64,000 nucleotides of DNA from Clostridiales bacterium GWF2_38_85 (lineage in GTDB: Bacteria > Bacillota > Clostridia > Oscillospirales > CAG-382): positions 59,919-123,918 of the forward strand of contig MGOY01000013.1 of assembly GCA_001797275.1 (NCBI GenBank). Direction: 5' to 3'. Shown here piece by piece: positions 49,151-58,061 of the stretch. The stretch's first letter is position 1. Each line of letters starts with the position of its first letter. The position numbers were made by a program, and so were the translations under genes. The notes under the pieces are model-generated. The model was not told the DNA's origin. It saw only the letters and a list, made by a program, of their open reading frames with translations, and searched no databases.

Positions 49151-51109
49151 TTATGATTTTTGATAGAATTTGCACTCGTAGCCGTCTGCACGGAGTAAAA
49201 GACCCTCTGCCCAAGGAGGAGTGCAACTCATTTGTTCGCAGAGTGCTTCTATAGATATTTGAGGGTCAGCTTCGATAACAATTTCATCGTGGATATGCAT
49301 AACGATGTTGTAATTGCAAAATGTCTGCATTGCGTAACAAAGGATATCCCGTGAAATTGCTTGTACAATGTTTTCCACGAACTTGGGTCCGTAGCTCTCG
49401 ATTCGTTCCCATTTCTTCGTACCGCCAACACCCATATAGGTCACACAGTCGGATCCGAATTGATTGGTGCCTATTTTCGGTTTTATATAAGAGAGCTGTC
49501 TACCGGATGGTAAAGTTATAAAGAGAATCCCACTCTGATAGCTGAATTCAATGTCGTGTGTTTTGATAGATTCCTTTTTCCGAACTGCTGTCATAACCGC
49601 TTTGTCCACATCCCACCAGAGCCGGACAATATTCGGGTTCGCCGATCGCCAGGCTGTGACGAGTGGCTGTAGTTCGTCTTCCGACAATCCCATATCAAGC
49701 GCTCCCATTACTTTCAACGCGCCTACCGATCCTCCGTAACCAAGAGCCAGTTCTGCGATTTTACCTTTTTGTCTTAATAAGGAACCTTTGATAATTTCAT
49801 CTATTGGTACTTTGAACATCTGGCTTGCAGATGCTTCGTAAATCTTGCCGTGAGTGGCAAAAACATCATTTCGCCATTGTTCACCTGCTAACCAAGCGAT
49901 AACTCTCGCTTCAATCGCAGAAAAGTCTGCGACCACCAGTTTACAACCTTCTTTCGGTACAAAAGTGGTACGGATTAGTTCTGACAATACTTCCGGTACG
50001 GAGTCGTAAAGCATATCTAATGCATCGAAGTCTCCGCGTTTTACCAGTTCCCGAGCCGACTCAAGATCGGGCATATGGTTCTGAGGAAGATTCTGTGGTT
50101 GCAGTAGTCTGCCGCTCCATCTACCAGTTCGATTTGCTCCATAAAATTGGAATAATCCGCGCACACGGTTATCGGCACAAGCGCATTGCTCCATGACTTG
50201 ATACTTTTTGACGGATGATTTTGCCAATGACTGTCGTAAAGACAATACTTCTCCGAGCGGTTTTGGAGCGTCCTTTAATAATTCAACGACCGCTTTTTTA
50301 CCCAGGGATTCGGTCTCAAGTCCATTATCAGAGAGCCACTCTTTCATTTGTGCTACAGAGTTGGGGTTTTCGAGATCTGTGATTTCACGCATCAAGTGCA
50401 TCAGTTCCGCTTTTGAACGGGTATCGGCTTCGATTGCATGATGTACCAAGTCCATATCAAGCTTTACTCCACGGTCGTTAATTTCCTGGTCAAGTCGATA
50501 ATCCGCCCATACATTGTCTGGTACGGGAAACTTAGCGAGCTTATTTTGGATGGACATCTCCGCTTCCACATCACGACGGTTATATGTTTTGAACATTTCC
50601 CATTTATCGGGAGCATGGATAGGTAGATTACGTGCTCGCTGACCGTTGGCAGCGGTGGGTTTACAGGGCGAACAGAAATAACGGATGAGTTCCTTCCCTT
50701 CTGTCAGCTTCTGTTTCTCAAGCCCTAATGCGGCACCCACGTTTTCAAGCGAGAGCGGAAGTCCCATATATGCCGACCATACCATAGAACAACGCCACGA
50801 CTTAGGGCTCAGGTATTTCAATTCATTTTTTCCGAGCAAATCTCTTAGATAACGGGACAAGCAGATTCTCTCAAAATTAGCATTAAAAGCCCATTTCAAA
50901 ACATTATCATCGGTTAGAACGTTGAGGATTTCTGAAGGTATACTTTCGCCCCTTGCAAAGTCGACAACTTGAACCTCATTTCCGTCTACCGAGTAGCCGA
51001 AAAGCAATATCTCAAAGTCAGCCGATTCGCAGTATTTATATAAACCACACTTTGCGAGGTCGGCAGACGAGTATGTTTCTAAATCTATTGAAATTTGTTT
51101 AATAACCAT
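49151..51109 (-). CDS. Phage DNA polymerase, family A
   Basis: 652 residues from ATG 51109, with GGGAGG upstream; the frame reaches a GTG at 51118 that lies too close to it. N-terminal 3'-5' exonuclease: SIDLETYSSADLAKCGLYKY (Exo I with D-x-E), and YNRRDVEAEMSI. Polymerase motifs: LVVADFSAIEARVIAWLAGE (A), LLRQKGKIAELALGYGGSVGALKVMG (B), VMHIHDEIVIE (C). Replicates the phage genome. Co-transcribed with DUF2815 and DUF2800. Confidence 0.95.
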   Translation of the reverse strand: MVIKQISIDLETYSSADLAKCGLYKYCESADFEILLFGYSVDGNEVQVVDFARGESIPSEILNVLTDDNVLKWAFNANFERICLSRYLRDLLGKNELKYLSPKSWRCSMVWSAYMGLPLSLENVGAALGLEKQKLTEGKELIRYFCSPCKPTAANGQRARNLPIHAPDKWEMFKTYNRRDVEAEMSIQNKLAKFPVPDNVWADYRLDQEINDRGVKLDMDLVHHAIEADTRSKAELMHLMREITDLENPNSVAQMKEWLSDNGLETESLGKKAVVELLKDAPKPLGEVLSLRQSLAKSSVKKYQVMEQCACADNRVRGLFQFYGANRTGRWSGRLLQPQNLPQNHMPDLESARELVKRGDFDALDMLYDSVPEVLSELIRTTFVPKEGCKLVVADFSAIEARVIAWLAGEQWRNDVFATHGKIYEASASQMFKVPIDEIIKGSLLRQKGKIAELALGYGGSVGALKVMGALDMGLSEDELQPLVTAWRSANPNIVRLWWDVDKAVMTAVRKKESIKTHDIEFSYQSGILFITLPSGRQLSYIKPKIGTNQFGSDCVTYMGVGGTKKWERIESYGPKFVENIVQAISRDILCYAMQTFCNYNIVMHIHDEIVIEADPQISIEALCEQMSCTPPWAEGLLLRADGYECKFYQKS

Positions 51110-51209
51110 CAGGATCACTTCCCTCCCTTAAAACAAGTAAAATATATTTAATCAATAGAGAAGATGGGTGACGCAATATTGATCACGCCACCCATCTTCT
51201 TAGTTTTGT

Positions 51210-51788
51210 TTAGGCGAGAAAGTCGTCGTCAGCATTAAATCCGTCATCAAAATCGTCTTCAGGTTTACTGCGACCACCAAGAGGTTCTCCATCTTTCACC
51301 TTTTGGAGGCTCTGAAGTCCACAAGCGATTCCTTTGCTACCCGAACTGTTAAAAGCATAGAATGAGAGACAGACACGGGCATATACACCGGAATAAATCT
51401 CCTTGGTATCATAGATAGGTTCACGATTAATATCCACTACACCCGGAGCGGTATTGCTGTTCGCGTTTACGAACCAGTGACCTTTATATGCTTCGTCATC
51501 CGGTCTTTCGATATCACCATCACGCAGCGGAGTCTTAAGAGAAGCGAGTGGAGGTACGAACTTGCCATTACCTTTGAGTTTGCTTTCTCCCTCTTCGTAT
51601 GCCGCCTGGACAGCAGCTTTGATCCTCTGTACAGTTACCGTATCAGACTTAGGAATAAGTACACTGGCGGAATACTTGGGAGTACCACCGTTTATACTCT
51701 TTGCGGTCCAGATGTTTGCATAACTGAGACGGACCACACCCGTCTTAATTTTCGTGGGGTTTTCTACTTTCTGATTGTTGTTTGTCAT
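51210..51788 (-). CDS. DUF2815 ssDNA-binding-like protein
   Basis: 192 residues: TGVVRLSYANIWTAKSINGGTPKYSASVLIPKSD, VNREPIYDTKEIYSGVYARVCLSFYAF and an acidic tail (EDDFDDGFNADDDFLA) like those of phage ssDNA-binding proteins. The DUF2815 family sits between DUF2800 and polymerase genes. ATG overlaps the previous stop. Confidence 0.88.
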   Translation of the reverse strand: MTNNNQKVENPTKIKTGVVRLSYANIWTAKSINGGTPKYSASVLIPKSDTVTVQRIKAAVQAAYEEGESKLKGNGKFVPPLASLKTPLRDGDIERPDDEAYKGHWFVNANSNTAPGVVDINREPIYDTKEIYSGVYARVCLSFYAFNSSGSKGIACGLQSLQKVKDGEPLGGRSKPEDDFDDGFNADDDFLA

Positions 51789-52921
51789 TATACTTCCTCC
51801 TGATTTTCAATAAGGTCAGCGAAGTCATCCGCTGCCGTGTTAATGTTGATTTCCTGCCTTTTGTCCGATTGGGAAACAAGAGTCGGTTTTCCTAAGGGTT
51901 TTTCGATAAATCCGCCGAGAACTTCCTCAAACCGCTTTTTACCGAGCAGAGCAGTCATAGCGGTGATACCGAGGACTTTGTGTTCATACGGATCAAGTCC
52001 GATTTCATTGACAGCCTCTGCAACAGCGGTTTCATCAGTGTATTTACGAATGCTCCTTCCTTCAACTATCTTCCAACCGTTGAACTTCACACCTTTGAGT
52101 GCTTCCGTCAGAGCGTAGTCCTTTACATCCGATGCCCACGAGACCAGTTCGTCGATTTTGCCGAGTATAACCGTTATTTCGTCGTTTTCAAGTAACGGGG
52201 GTTCTGTAAAGTCATAAGATGCGAGAGCGAGGTTTTCTTTCGCACGTTCTCGGCACTCAGCTTTCGCTTTGCAAAACTGGCAGTGCTCCCCCGCCTTATA
52301 TGTACCTTCACCGTTCCATGCCAGTTCAGCTGCAGGTTTTAGAGTTTCCTCCGCCCAGTTTTCAATGTCTTCCTTGAAGACTTCCCAAGTAGAACAGTTT
52401 CCGAGCCGTGGTTGGAAAATACTCATTCGTACAACTTTAATGTCATATAAGTATCCGAACATCTCCAAAGCTCCGAGTGCGTATATCCGTAGTTGATCGT
52501 TGTTCTCTGCATCTACTTTCACACCGCGTCCGTATTTTAAATCAATGATGTGAAGCACTCCATTCGAGATAATCAATGCGTCGCAGGTTCCTTTGCATTC
52601 AGGTACATAACGAGAGCAATCGACTTTTTGTTCAATGTAGATCTTCGGTTCAGTCAGTGCTTTAATTTGCTCCATCACAAATGCAACATAATTATCTGTG
52701 TGTTCATCCATTTCAGCATCATCGCAACCAAGTAAATTATTGCTTATTCCAAGATGGTATCTCAGTTTTGCTTCCGCTATACTGTGTGCCAAGGTTCCTT
52801 CGCTGGCATAAGCCGAACCCTGGTCTTGGTAGTTTTCCGTCAGCCGCGCGGAAGGAGTGCATTGAATCCATCTGTGACTTGCCGACGGTGAAAGCAGGGA
52901 GTGTGCTTTACCGTCACTCAT
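51788..52921 (-). CDS. DUF2800 Cas4-like exonuclease
   Basis: 377 residues of the PD-(D/E)xK superfamily: LTENYQDQGSAYASEGTLAHSIAEAKL (N-terminal histidine), CKGTCDALIISNGVLHIIDLKYGRGVKV (core D-x-D-x-K), and a late Cys cluster in HCQFCKAKAECRERA that probably binds an Fe-S cluster as in Cas4/AddB. Provides 5'-3' exonuclease for phage recombination. Overlaps the small gene upstream by four bases. Confidence 0.9.
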   Translation of the reverse strand: MSDGKAHSLLSPSASHRWIQCTPSARLTENYQDQGSAYASEGTLAHSIAEAKLRYHLGISNNLLGCDDAEMDEHTDNYVAFVMEQIKALTEPKIYIEQKVDCSRYVPECKGTCDALIISNGVLHIIDLKYGRGVKVDAENNDQLRIYALGALEMFGYLYDIKVVRMSIFQPRLGNCSTWEVFKEDIENWAEETLKPAAELAWNGEGTYKAGEHCQFCKAKAECRERAKENLALASYDFTEPPLLENDEITVILGKIDELVSWASDVKDYALTEALKGVKFNGWKIVEGRSIRKYTDETAVAEAVNEIGLDPYEHKVLGITAMTALLGKKRFEEVLGGFIEKPLGKPTLVSQSDKRQEININTAADDFADLIENQEEV

Positions 52922-53244
52922 TTCAGTTCCTCCGCTTCTTTAATAAGGGTTGCGTAAGCGGATGAGTCTACTTCTGACAGCTTGCTTACACCGTGTTTCT
53001 TAATGAGAGCCTGTACTGCTTCATTGAAACCGTGTGATGCTTTATCCGCGAGAATGCCGCGCACTACCTCAAGAGTAGGAGCTTTGGGGTTCACAGGTTC
53101 GGGTATATGTGCTTCATTCAGTGGCTTGGGCTCCTTGGAATCTACCTCACTGCTGTGTTGCTTGATTTCTTCTGCAATTGCTACGATACTAGCCGCCAAA
53201 TTGGCAAGGTCGTTACTTATTTTCTGCGCTTTGTCGGGTGTCAT
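52918..53244 (-). CDS. Small helical early phage protein
   Basis: 108 residues: an N-terminal coiled coil (KISNDLANLAASIVAIAEEIKQH), Pro-rich linker, and a C-terminal helix-rich part (ASHGFNEAVQALIKKHGVSKLSEVDSSAYATLIKEAEEL). A protein of this kind recurs next to DUF2800 in clostridial phages. Function unknown. Confidence 0.7.
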   Translation of the reverse strand: MTPDKAQKISNDLANLAASIVAIAEEIKQHSSEVDSKEPKPLNEAHIPEPVNPKAPTLEVVRGILADKASHGFNEAVQALIKKHGVSKLSEVDSSAYATLIKEAEELK

Positions 53245-53437
53245 AATACTTACCTCCTCTCGGTTTTTCTACATATCGCTGTTGCTGCACCGTCAGCTTT
53301 TTCGAAAGACGCTTGCTTACAATGCTGATCGCCGTCAGAACATCGATAAGCTCCTCATTTTGTTCTCTTCGGACTTTTTCTTTTGTTTGTATATGGTTTG
53401 CTCCTTTCCGATTTTCTAAGGATTTTTGTTCCCTCAC
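53213..53437 (-). CDS. Small early phage protein
   Basis: 74 residues, highly charged: EQNEELIDVLTAISIVSKRLSKKLTVQQQRYVEKPRGGKYYD. The phrase DVLTAISxVSKRL recurs in short proteins beside DUF2800 genes in clostridial phages. Overlaps the next gene by 32 bases. AAGGAG lies near the ATGs at 53395-53437, so the exact start is uncertain. Confidence 0.65.
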   Translation of the reverse strand: MREQKSLENRKGANHIQTKEKVRREQNEELIDVLTAISIVSKRLSKKLTVQQQRYVEKPRGGKYYDTRQSAENK

Positions 53438-53472
53438 TACCTATTGGACAGTGAAAGAACAAATCCGTAGTG
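53431..53472. repeat. Dispersed intergenic repeat, copy 2
   Basis: CCCTCACTACCTATTGGACA, then GTGAAAGAAC and AAATCCGTAGTG. Self-complementary ends (GTTC-yyTCACT / AGTGA-rrGAAC) make a hairpin. Lies between the sigma-like gene and the next small gene. Confidence 0.6.
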
Positions 53473-53478
53473 AAAGTT

Positions 53479-54117
53479 TCAGTGCTTTTCAAAAAAGTCG
53501 CAGAGTGCTTTATCAGAGCGGAGTTTAGCAAACAACCGTTGTTCCCGATAACGTACACCGTCAAGTGTTAAGTTGTATCGATCAGCGATGGCTTGCTTCT
53601 TTACTTTTGTTTTCAGAAATTCCCAGAGTTCACGGTCTTCCGGTGAAAGCTTGTCTAAAATAGAGATAAGAGCAGCAAGCAGAGCTTTATCTTCGATAAT
53701 CGTAGTGATGTCAGCAGATTCGTCTGCAGGATCGAACTTGCTTATACGACCATTATTTTCATCGGTATAGGTCTTGTCCAGCTCAACAGTTCGGTTTTCT
53801 CTTCGATTGCAATGATCGCAGTCTTGATTACATTTATTCGTGTTCTTCCATACGCATTGAGATTTATGTACCTGATAGCGCTCCTCAGACTTGAGATCGG
53901 CAGCGTTTCGTTTACCGATATCATCGCCCATCTTGTTTCGAGAAAGCCTGATAGCATAACCTGCTTCTGGATCGTAATACCACCGTTGCCTGAACGGGTT
54001 ATCTTCTGTCGGTTCTTCAGGTGGTGCAAAGCATTCGCGGCGGCTGGTTTTGATGCTGTTGCCGTCCGACAGCATGGTGTAATACTCTGGGTAGTAAAGT
54101 GATTGATAATTTTTCAT
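53479..54117 (-). CDS. Sigma-70-like early regulator with zinc-binding centre
   Basis: 212 residues. The C-terminal region DKLSPEDRELWEFLKTKVKKQAIADRYNLTLDGVRYREQRLFAKLRS is a sigma region-4-like HTH. A Cys cluster (CVWKNTNKCNQDCDHCNRR, residues ~90-106) may bind zinc. Such proteins occur at the start of clostridial phage early operons. Target promoters unknown. Confidence 0.75.
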   Translation of the reverse strand: MKNYQSLYYPEYYTMLSDGNSIKTSRRECFAPPEEPTEDNPFRQRWYYDPEAGYAIRLSRNKMGDDIGKRNAADLKSEERYQVHKSQCVWKNTNKCNQDCDHCNRRENRTVELDKTYTDENNGRISKFDPADESADITTIIEDKALLAALISILDKLSPEDRELWEFLKTKVKKQAIADRYNLTLDGVRYREQRLFAKLRSDKALCDFFEKH

Positions 54118-54165
54118 AATTCGGCTCCTTTGAATTTCATGATTTTGAAATCCGCCGGAGTCGTT

Positions 54166-54257
54166 AAATCCGCCATAAACAGAAGAAGACGACAGGAGGC
54201 TCAGTTATCCTGATAGATAGCTAAGCCCGCACTGTCGTCTTGCGCTCTGGCGGATTT
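54166..54257 (-). ncRNA. Nested inverted repeats, structured RNA element
   Basis: Three nested pairings in register: AAATCCGCC (54166-54174) with GGCGGATTT (54249-54257); AAGACGACA (54186-54194) with TGTCGTCTT (54233-54241); GGCT (54198-54201) with AGCC (54224-54227). A second AAATCCGCC lies at 54147-54155. It sits between two early genes, in the leader of the sigma-like gene. Confidence 0.5.
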
Positions 54258-54274
54258 ATTTTAAATATGTAAAA

Positions 54275-54433
54275 TTACGTTTCAGTAGATGTAGGGATGT
54301 TAGTTATTTTTAAAGTTCCGTCTGAGTTAGCGGTGATTCTGGTGATGCAGTCTTTCTGCTTTATTTCTACGATACGCTTGTCCTTACTGACATCACAGAC
54401 TCGCTTTCCATTGATGTTACGATACTCTTCCAT
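54275..54433 (-). CDS. Small early phage protein (52 aa)
   Basis: MEEYRNINGKRVCDVSKDKR followed by a beta-rich half (VEIKQKDCITRITANSDGTLKI). GAAAGGAAG sits before the ATG. A protein of the same opening (M-x-Y-R-x-I-N-G-K-R-V) recurs in early regions of clostridial phages. Function unknown. Confidence 0.65.
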   Translation of the reverse strand: MEEYRNINGKRVCDVSKDKRIVEIKQKDCITRITANSDGTLKITNIPTSTET

Positions 54434-54627
54434 GTTTTTTCTTCCTTTCTGAAAATTTATACAATATTGTTATAGAAAAATGGTAATGTTGGTGATTTCA
54501 ATCAACTGTAATTTACAACTGACCTGTACTTCTTTTCTTGCTTTCGTTGTGTAAATTTTAGAAGATAGAGTACCAGCCAAATAGATGTGTAAAAATGTTT
54601 TAATATTTTAAATTTCTGTTTGGGGAT

Positions 54628-54719
54628 AAAAAAAGAGCCCGACCAGTATGAAATCCTACAAGGCACACTTCGTGCCTGTGTAAAAACCTCATACCGGCCG
54701 GACTCACTTGGTCTGGCTC
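54628..54719 (-). terminator. Long structured terminator or attenuator
   Basis: On the minus strand, GAGCC-A-GACCA (54719-54709) and an alternative GAGTCCGGCCGGTATGAGG compete for the same partner, CATACTGGTCGGGCTC (54650-54635), which is followed by seven T. A smaller hairpin (AGGCAC/GTGCCT, 54661-54677) caps it. Competing stems before a T-run suggest regulated termination in the early operon. Confidence 0.6.
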
Positions 54720-54783
54720 AAATATAAGCAGTTTCAGTTGTTTAATACCGGTGAGCCGCTACATTCTTGAAGTGGTGCGGCGC

Positions 54784-54984
54784 CTACGCGTTTTCTGTAT
54801 TAGCAACAGCTGATACCAAATATTCAAATGATATGTCTTCAGTGACTTTGTTTCCGGGCTTTTTTATTCGTATTGCTTTACGGCTGTCACCAATGTCTAT
54901 GACTTCTCCAATCGGAATATGATACTTCGGAGTATATAGCATCTTCATTTTTCTGTCGGTTTTAGCCGCCTTTAGTTCCTGCAT
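54784..54984 (-). CDS. Small early phage protein (66 aa)
   Basis: A basic protein: MLYTPKYHIPIGEVIDIGDSRKAIRIKKPGNKVTEDISFEYLV. Beta-strand-rich. GGAGGG lies about 12 bases before the ATG, with better ATGs at residues 12-16. Not recognised. Confidence 0.5.
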   Translation of the reverse strand: MQELKAAKTDRKMKMLYTPKYHIPIGEVIDIGDSRKAIRIKKPGNKVTEDISFEYLVSAVANTENA

Positions 54985-55090
54985 CTAACATCAACCCTCC
55001 ATGACCATTATCATTATTCATCTTCAATTCTTCATATTTCTCTTAATTTTACGTTCAACTTCATGCTGATGGGTTAGTCAGCTTTTCTTC

Positions 55091-55285
55091 TTATTTATCC
55101 GATTTTACGGTAGCCATTCCACAGATCATGCGATCACCAAGAAACCATGTGCTGATTTTAAAGCCCTTCTTCGATAGCCAATACACATGTAATGCTTTGC
55201 AATCCTTGCAATAGTGAATCTTGGGAAATTTTCGAATGGTAGCTCTGATTTCTTTGCCGCAGCAAATGCTATAATTATACATCAT
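55091..55285 (-). CDS. First early-operon gene, Cys-containing small protein
   Basis: 64 residues: CCGKEIRATIRKFPKIHYCKDCKALHVYWLSKKGF, with C-C and C-x2-C, so possibly a zinc ribbon. GGAGG lies six bases before an ATG pair. It would be the first gene read from the SOS-controlled promoter at 55474-55502. Function unknown; an early takeover or excision-control factor is a guess from position only. Confidence 0.6.
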   Translation of the reverse strand: MMYNYSICCGKEIRATIRKFPKIHYCKDCKALHVYWLSKKGFKISTWFLGDRMICGMATVKSDK

Positions 55286-55473
55286 CTGTTTCCTCCTTAT
55301 GTCCCAACCTCCGTTAGCGGTCTGTTATTGAAATTCTGTACGACTTGACTTGTCGTGTAAGCTTGTACCTCTTCTGTGTTTTAAAGTTCATACTTTTATG
55401 ATCTCCTGTCAATGCTCGCATTCCATATAGCCATCAAACCTCCTTTTACAAAATTCATTTTTGATGTTAATTT

Positions 55474-55502
55474 ATTATATATCCGAACATATGTTCTGTC
55501 AA
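55474..55502 (-). promoter_or_regulatory. Leftward early promoter with an embedded LexA box
   Basis: Minus strand: TTGACA (55502-55497), 17-base spacer, TATAAT (55479-55474), a perfect consensus. The spacer holds GAACATATGTTC (55485-55496), an exact Gram-positive LexA/DinR operator core. Bound LexA would block the promoter that reads the whole minus-strand prophage. No other repressor operator is seen here. The stretch 55503-55898 holds no gene I can support. Confidence 0.85.
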
Positions 55503-55898
55503 TGGGTAAAATTAAATTTATTATACTTTTAATTTTAGTGGCACAATTTTGTTACGGTTGTTTCGGGTATGAAAAAACCCCAACAACTGATGTGCTGTCG
55601 GAGCTTTGTTTTAATGCTTATCGTGTTTATTACGTACTTCTTTTGAGATTACTAGAGTCGAGATAGTTTACCCGCTATTTTTTATATTTAAGCTTATCTT
55701 GACATTTTAATAATTGCATATTTTTCATTCATCAGAACATTTAATGTAAAAATCATCTCATAACATACCGCATTCTACAGCTTTTTTTGATTGTGTAAAA
55801 TAAATTGTTGAGAATTATTAATGTAAATAAGTGTTAAATTATGGAGAGACATCCATGTTCTCAAATTTGAGAGCAAGGATCTTTATTATTTATCAAAT

Positions 55899-55940
55899 TT
55901 TAGAATAATAATTGACATATTCTAAATTATTATTTATAAT
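55899..55940 (+). promoter_or_regulatory. Rightward consensus promoter with flanking operator dyad
   Basis: TTGACA (55912-55917), 17-base spacer, TATAAT (55935-55940). TTTAGAATA (55899-55907) and TATTCTAAA (55918-55926) form a perfect inverted repeat around the -35. It points into the degraded DUF262/DUF1524 remnant. Confidence 0.75.
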
Positions 55941-55969
55941 AATGTCGAATGCGTAATTAATTTAAATGA

Positions 55970-56250
55970 CTATTTATTAAAATTTGGACAAATCATTTCG
56001 ACCAACACACTGACGAATTTAATGACGAAATAGAATTTGATAATATACGAAATATTATCGGTGATCTGCTAGTTTTACCAAAGAGTTTTGACGCTTCATT
56101 TGAGAATGAATCCTACACTACTTGATAAGAAAAATTAAAACAATCCTGACTTTCTTCATTTTAAATGAATAAGATACTTTTAATCGTTCATCAATAAGTG
56201 ACCATTCTGAATTATATGAGAATTTATTACTTTGTAATGGAATACCCAAA
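55970..56250 (+). pseudogene. Decayed DUF1524/DUF262 (GmrSD-like) remnant
   Basis: The open frame 55970-56125 reads H-F-D-Q-H-T-D-E-F-N-D-E ... FDNIRNIIGDLLVLPKSFDASF before TGA. R-N-x-I-G-N/D-L-L-L-L-P-K-S-F-N is a signature of the HNH-containing DUF1524 half of DUF262 family (GmrSD, type IV restriction) proteins. A shifted frame after it contains N-P-D-F-L-H-F, fitting the expected continuation. No start, several stops: a relic of a defence gene. The following 56251-56450 is AT-rich with nothing recognised. Confidence 0.45.
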
Positions 56251-56450
56251 ATTAGGAGACATATGGAAATTATTACTTGATGTAGATTTTTCCATAATAA
56301 CAAGATAATATTATAGCAATAATTAGCAATTCGCCCAATGGTGAGGTAGTACTAATAATGAGAATGTCGGTTTCGTTCCAAACTAGTTATACTGCAGAAA
56401 CATTGATTACACTTTATCTAGCTAAAAAAAAGAGTAACAGGAGGAATATT

Positions 56451-58055
56451 ATGGCACGAATGAATGAAGGAAAAGAAACTTGGCATAGATTATTAGAATG
56501 GGATAGAGGCCAAGCACCGGCCGAAAGGCTTGCTGCCATTTTATTGCATTATGATGGCTTTCAGAATATTGATCCCTCGCATCCTTTGGGAGGGAAAGAT
56601 GGAAAAAAAGATATTGTTATCCTTGAAAAAGATAGCAAATGGATTGCTGGAGTATATTTTCCTCGAGGACAAAAATCTTTCAAAAATATAAAAGATAAAT
56701 TTAAAGATGACTTCGCCGGTGTAATTGCAAATAATGCATCGGGATTCGTATTCATTACGAATCAAGAGTTAAGGTTGGTTGAACGCCAAGAATTGTGTGA
56801 AATCGATACAACCATTAATATTGTCATTTATCATTTAGAACGCATTGCAACTATGCTTAATACGCCGGTTAATTATGGCGTTCGGCTTGAATTTCTTGAT
56901 ATTGAAATGACGAAAGAGGAGCAGCTATCATTTTTTGCTGGAATAAGTGCTTTACCTATTGCTCAAAAGAAGTCCGAACTCTCTTTAAGGGGAATATTAG
57001 AGAATAAACCAGCTCCTGATGCACACTCATATACGAAAAAATGGACAGATTCAGAGTTCATGGAAAACAAAGAGCAAAAAATCAATGAAATATATGAACA
57101 AGTAGCAGCAATAGTAATTCCTAAAAAATGTGTTCCTGAACTCTTAGAAGTGCAAGAACCAGAGAAACCGGATAACGATGCTGCTCTGTTGAAATATGTA
57201 TCGGATAAAGAAATCACAGCATTCAAAGAATGTATAAAAAAAATAAGTCTATCAGGAATGTTTACTGTCGAAGATGCTGAAATAAAGCCTGAAGTACAAA
57301 AAATAATCATTGACTACTGTGAAAAGCAAGAGCTTCCAATATCTGATGATTTCTTTCTACTGGGGAATCTCAAAATAAATGTTTCAACAATGCGGTTAAC
57401 CTTTGGCAATTCTAAACCATCACTTGAAGGTACTGATGAAGAACAAATGAAGTATAATTTGATTATGGATTTGTACTGGGAAATTGACGAGTATAATGAA
57501 TATTATGATTATTTCTCTGCTCTCCAAGAGAACCATTATGTAAAATGTATAATAAGTAATACTGGAACTTCATTCGATGAGGATATTGATGTAAAATTGA
57601 TATTTCCTAAAGGATGTATATGTAATTCAAAAAACTTGCCGATTCCTGGTTATTCATTCATAAAAATGTATAATAAAAACTCGTTAGAAGAAAAACTTTT
57701 TATGACGGAGCCTCTCGTTGATGTTGATAGTTATTCAAATTATCCGTCATCTTCGAACTATCATATAACAGACATAGATATGGCTATTTTGATGAACTCA
57801 GCATCAGAAAGGTATGCGGAATATAGGGATACTTATAATGATGCGATAGAACAATTATTTTGCTATACCACATTTTCTGATGAACAATACGATATTCTTT
57901 CTTTTAACATACCTTACTTAAAGCAGAATACAAACATGAGCCTGCCTACGGTTCTTGTGTTTCACAATTTGCCAAAGTCGATAAGGTTTGAGATGCGGTC
58001 TAAACATCATTCAGATGTTGTAAAAGGCTTTATCAAGATAATAGAACACAACTAA
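56451..58055 (+). CDS. Nuclease-like protein, first gene of a candidate defence operon
   Basis: 534 residues from an ATG six bases after AGGAGG; the frame extends upstream to 56358 without a good site. Residues ~20-100: AERLAAILLHYDGFQNIDPSHPLGGKDGKKDIVILE then WIAGVYFPRGQKSFKNIKDKFKDDFAG. The G-G-x-D-G-x2-D core followed by a W-x-A-x-Y-F-P-R-G-Q strand is found at the N-terminus of diverse bacterial conflict proteins and probably has a restriction-nuclease-like fold. The middle is helical. The C-terminal ~170 residues look beta-rich (VKCIISNTGTSFDEDIDVKLIFPKG). Function is inferred from this and from neighbours. Confidence 0.7.
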   Translation: MARMNEGKETWHRLLEWDRGQAPAERLAAILLHYDGFQNIDPSHPLGGKDGKKDIVILEKDSKWIAGVYFPRGQKSFKNIKDKFKDDFAGVIANNASGFVFITNQELRLVERQELCEIDTTINIVIYHLERIATMLNTPVNYGVRLEFLDIEMTKEEQLSFFAGISALPIAQKKSELSLRGILENKPAPDAHSYTKKWTDSEFMENKEQKINEIYEQVAAIVIPKKCVPELLEVQEPEKPDNDAALLKYVSDKEITAFKECIKKISLSGMFTVEDAEIKPEVQKIIIDYCEKQELPISDDFFLLGNLKINVSTMRLTFGNSKPSLEGTDEEQMKYNLIMDLYWEIDEYNEYYDYFSALQENHYVKCIISNTGTSFDEDIDVKLIFPKGCICNSKNLPIPGYSFIKMYNKNSLEEKLFMTEPLVDVDSYSNYPSSSNYHITDIDMAILMNSASERYAEYRDTYNDAIEQLFCYTTFSDEQYDILSFNIPYLKQNTNMSLPTVLVFHNLPKSIRFEMRSKHHSDVVKGFIKIIEHN

Positions 58056-58061
58056 TAACTC

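Noticed and set aside
55501..55665. Plus-strand frame beginning MGKIKFIILLILVA, lipoprotein-like
   Set aside because: No ribosome site, the Cys context (C-Y-G-C) is a poor lipobox, and it starts within the SOS-controlled promoter of the other strand.
56118..56303. Minus-strand 61-residue frame
   Set aside because: Antisense to the DUF1524 relic, AT-rich, no ribosome site or recognisable domain.
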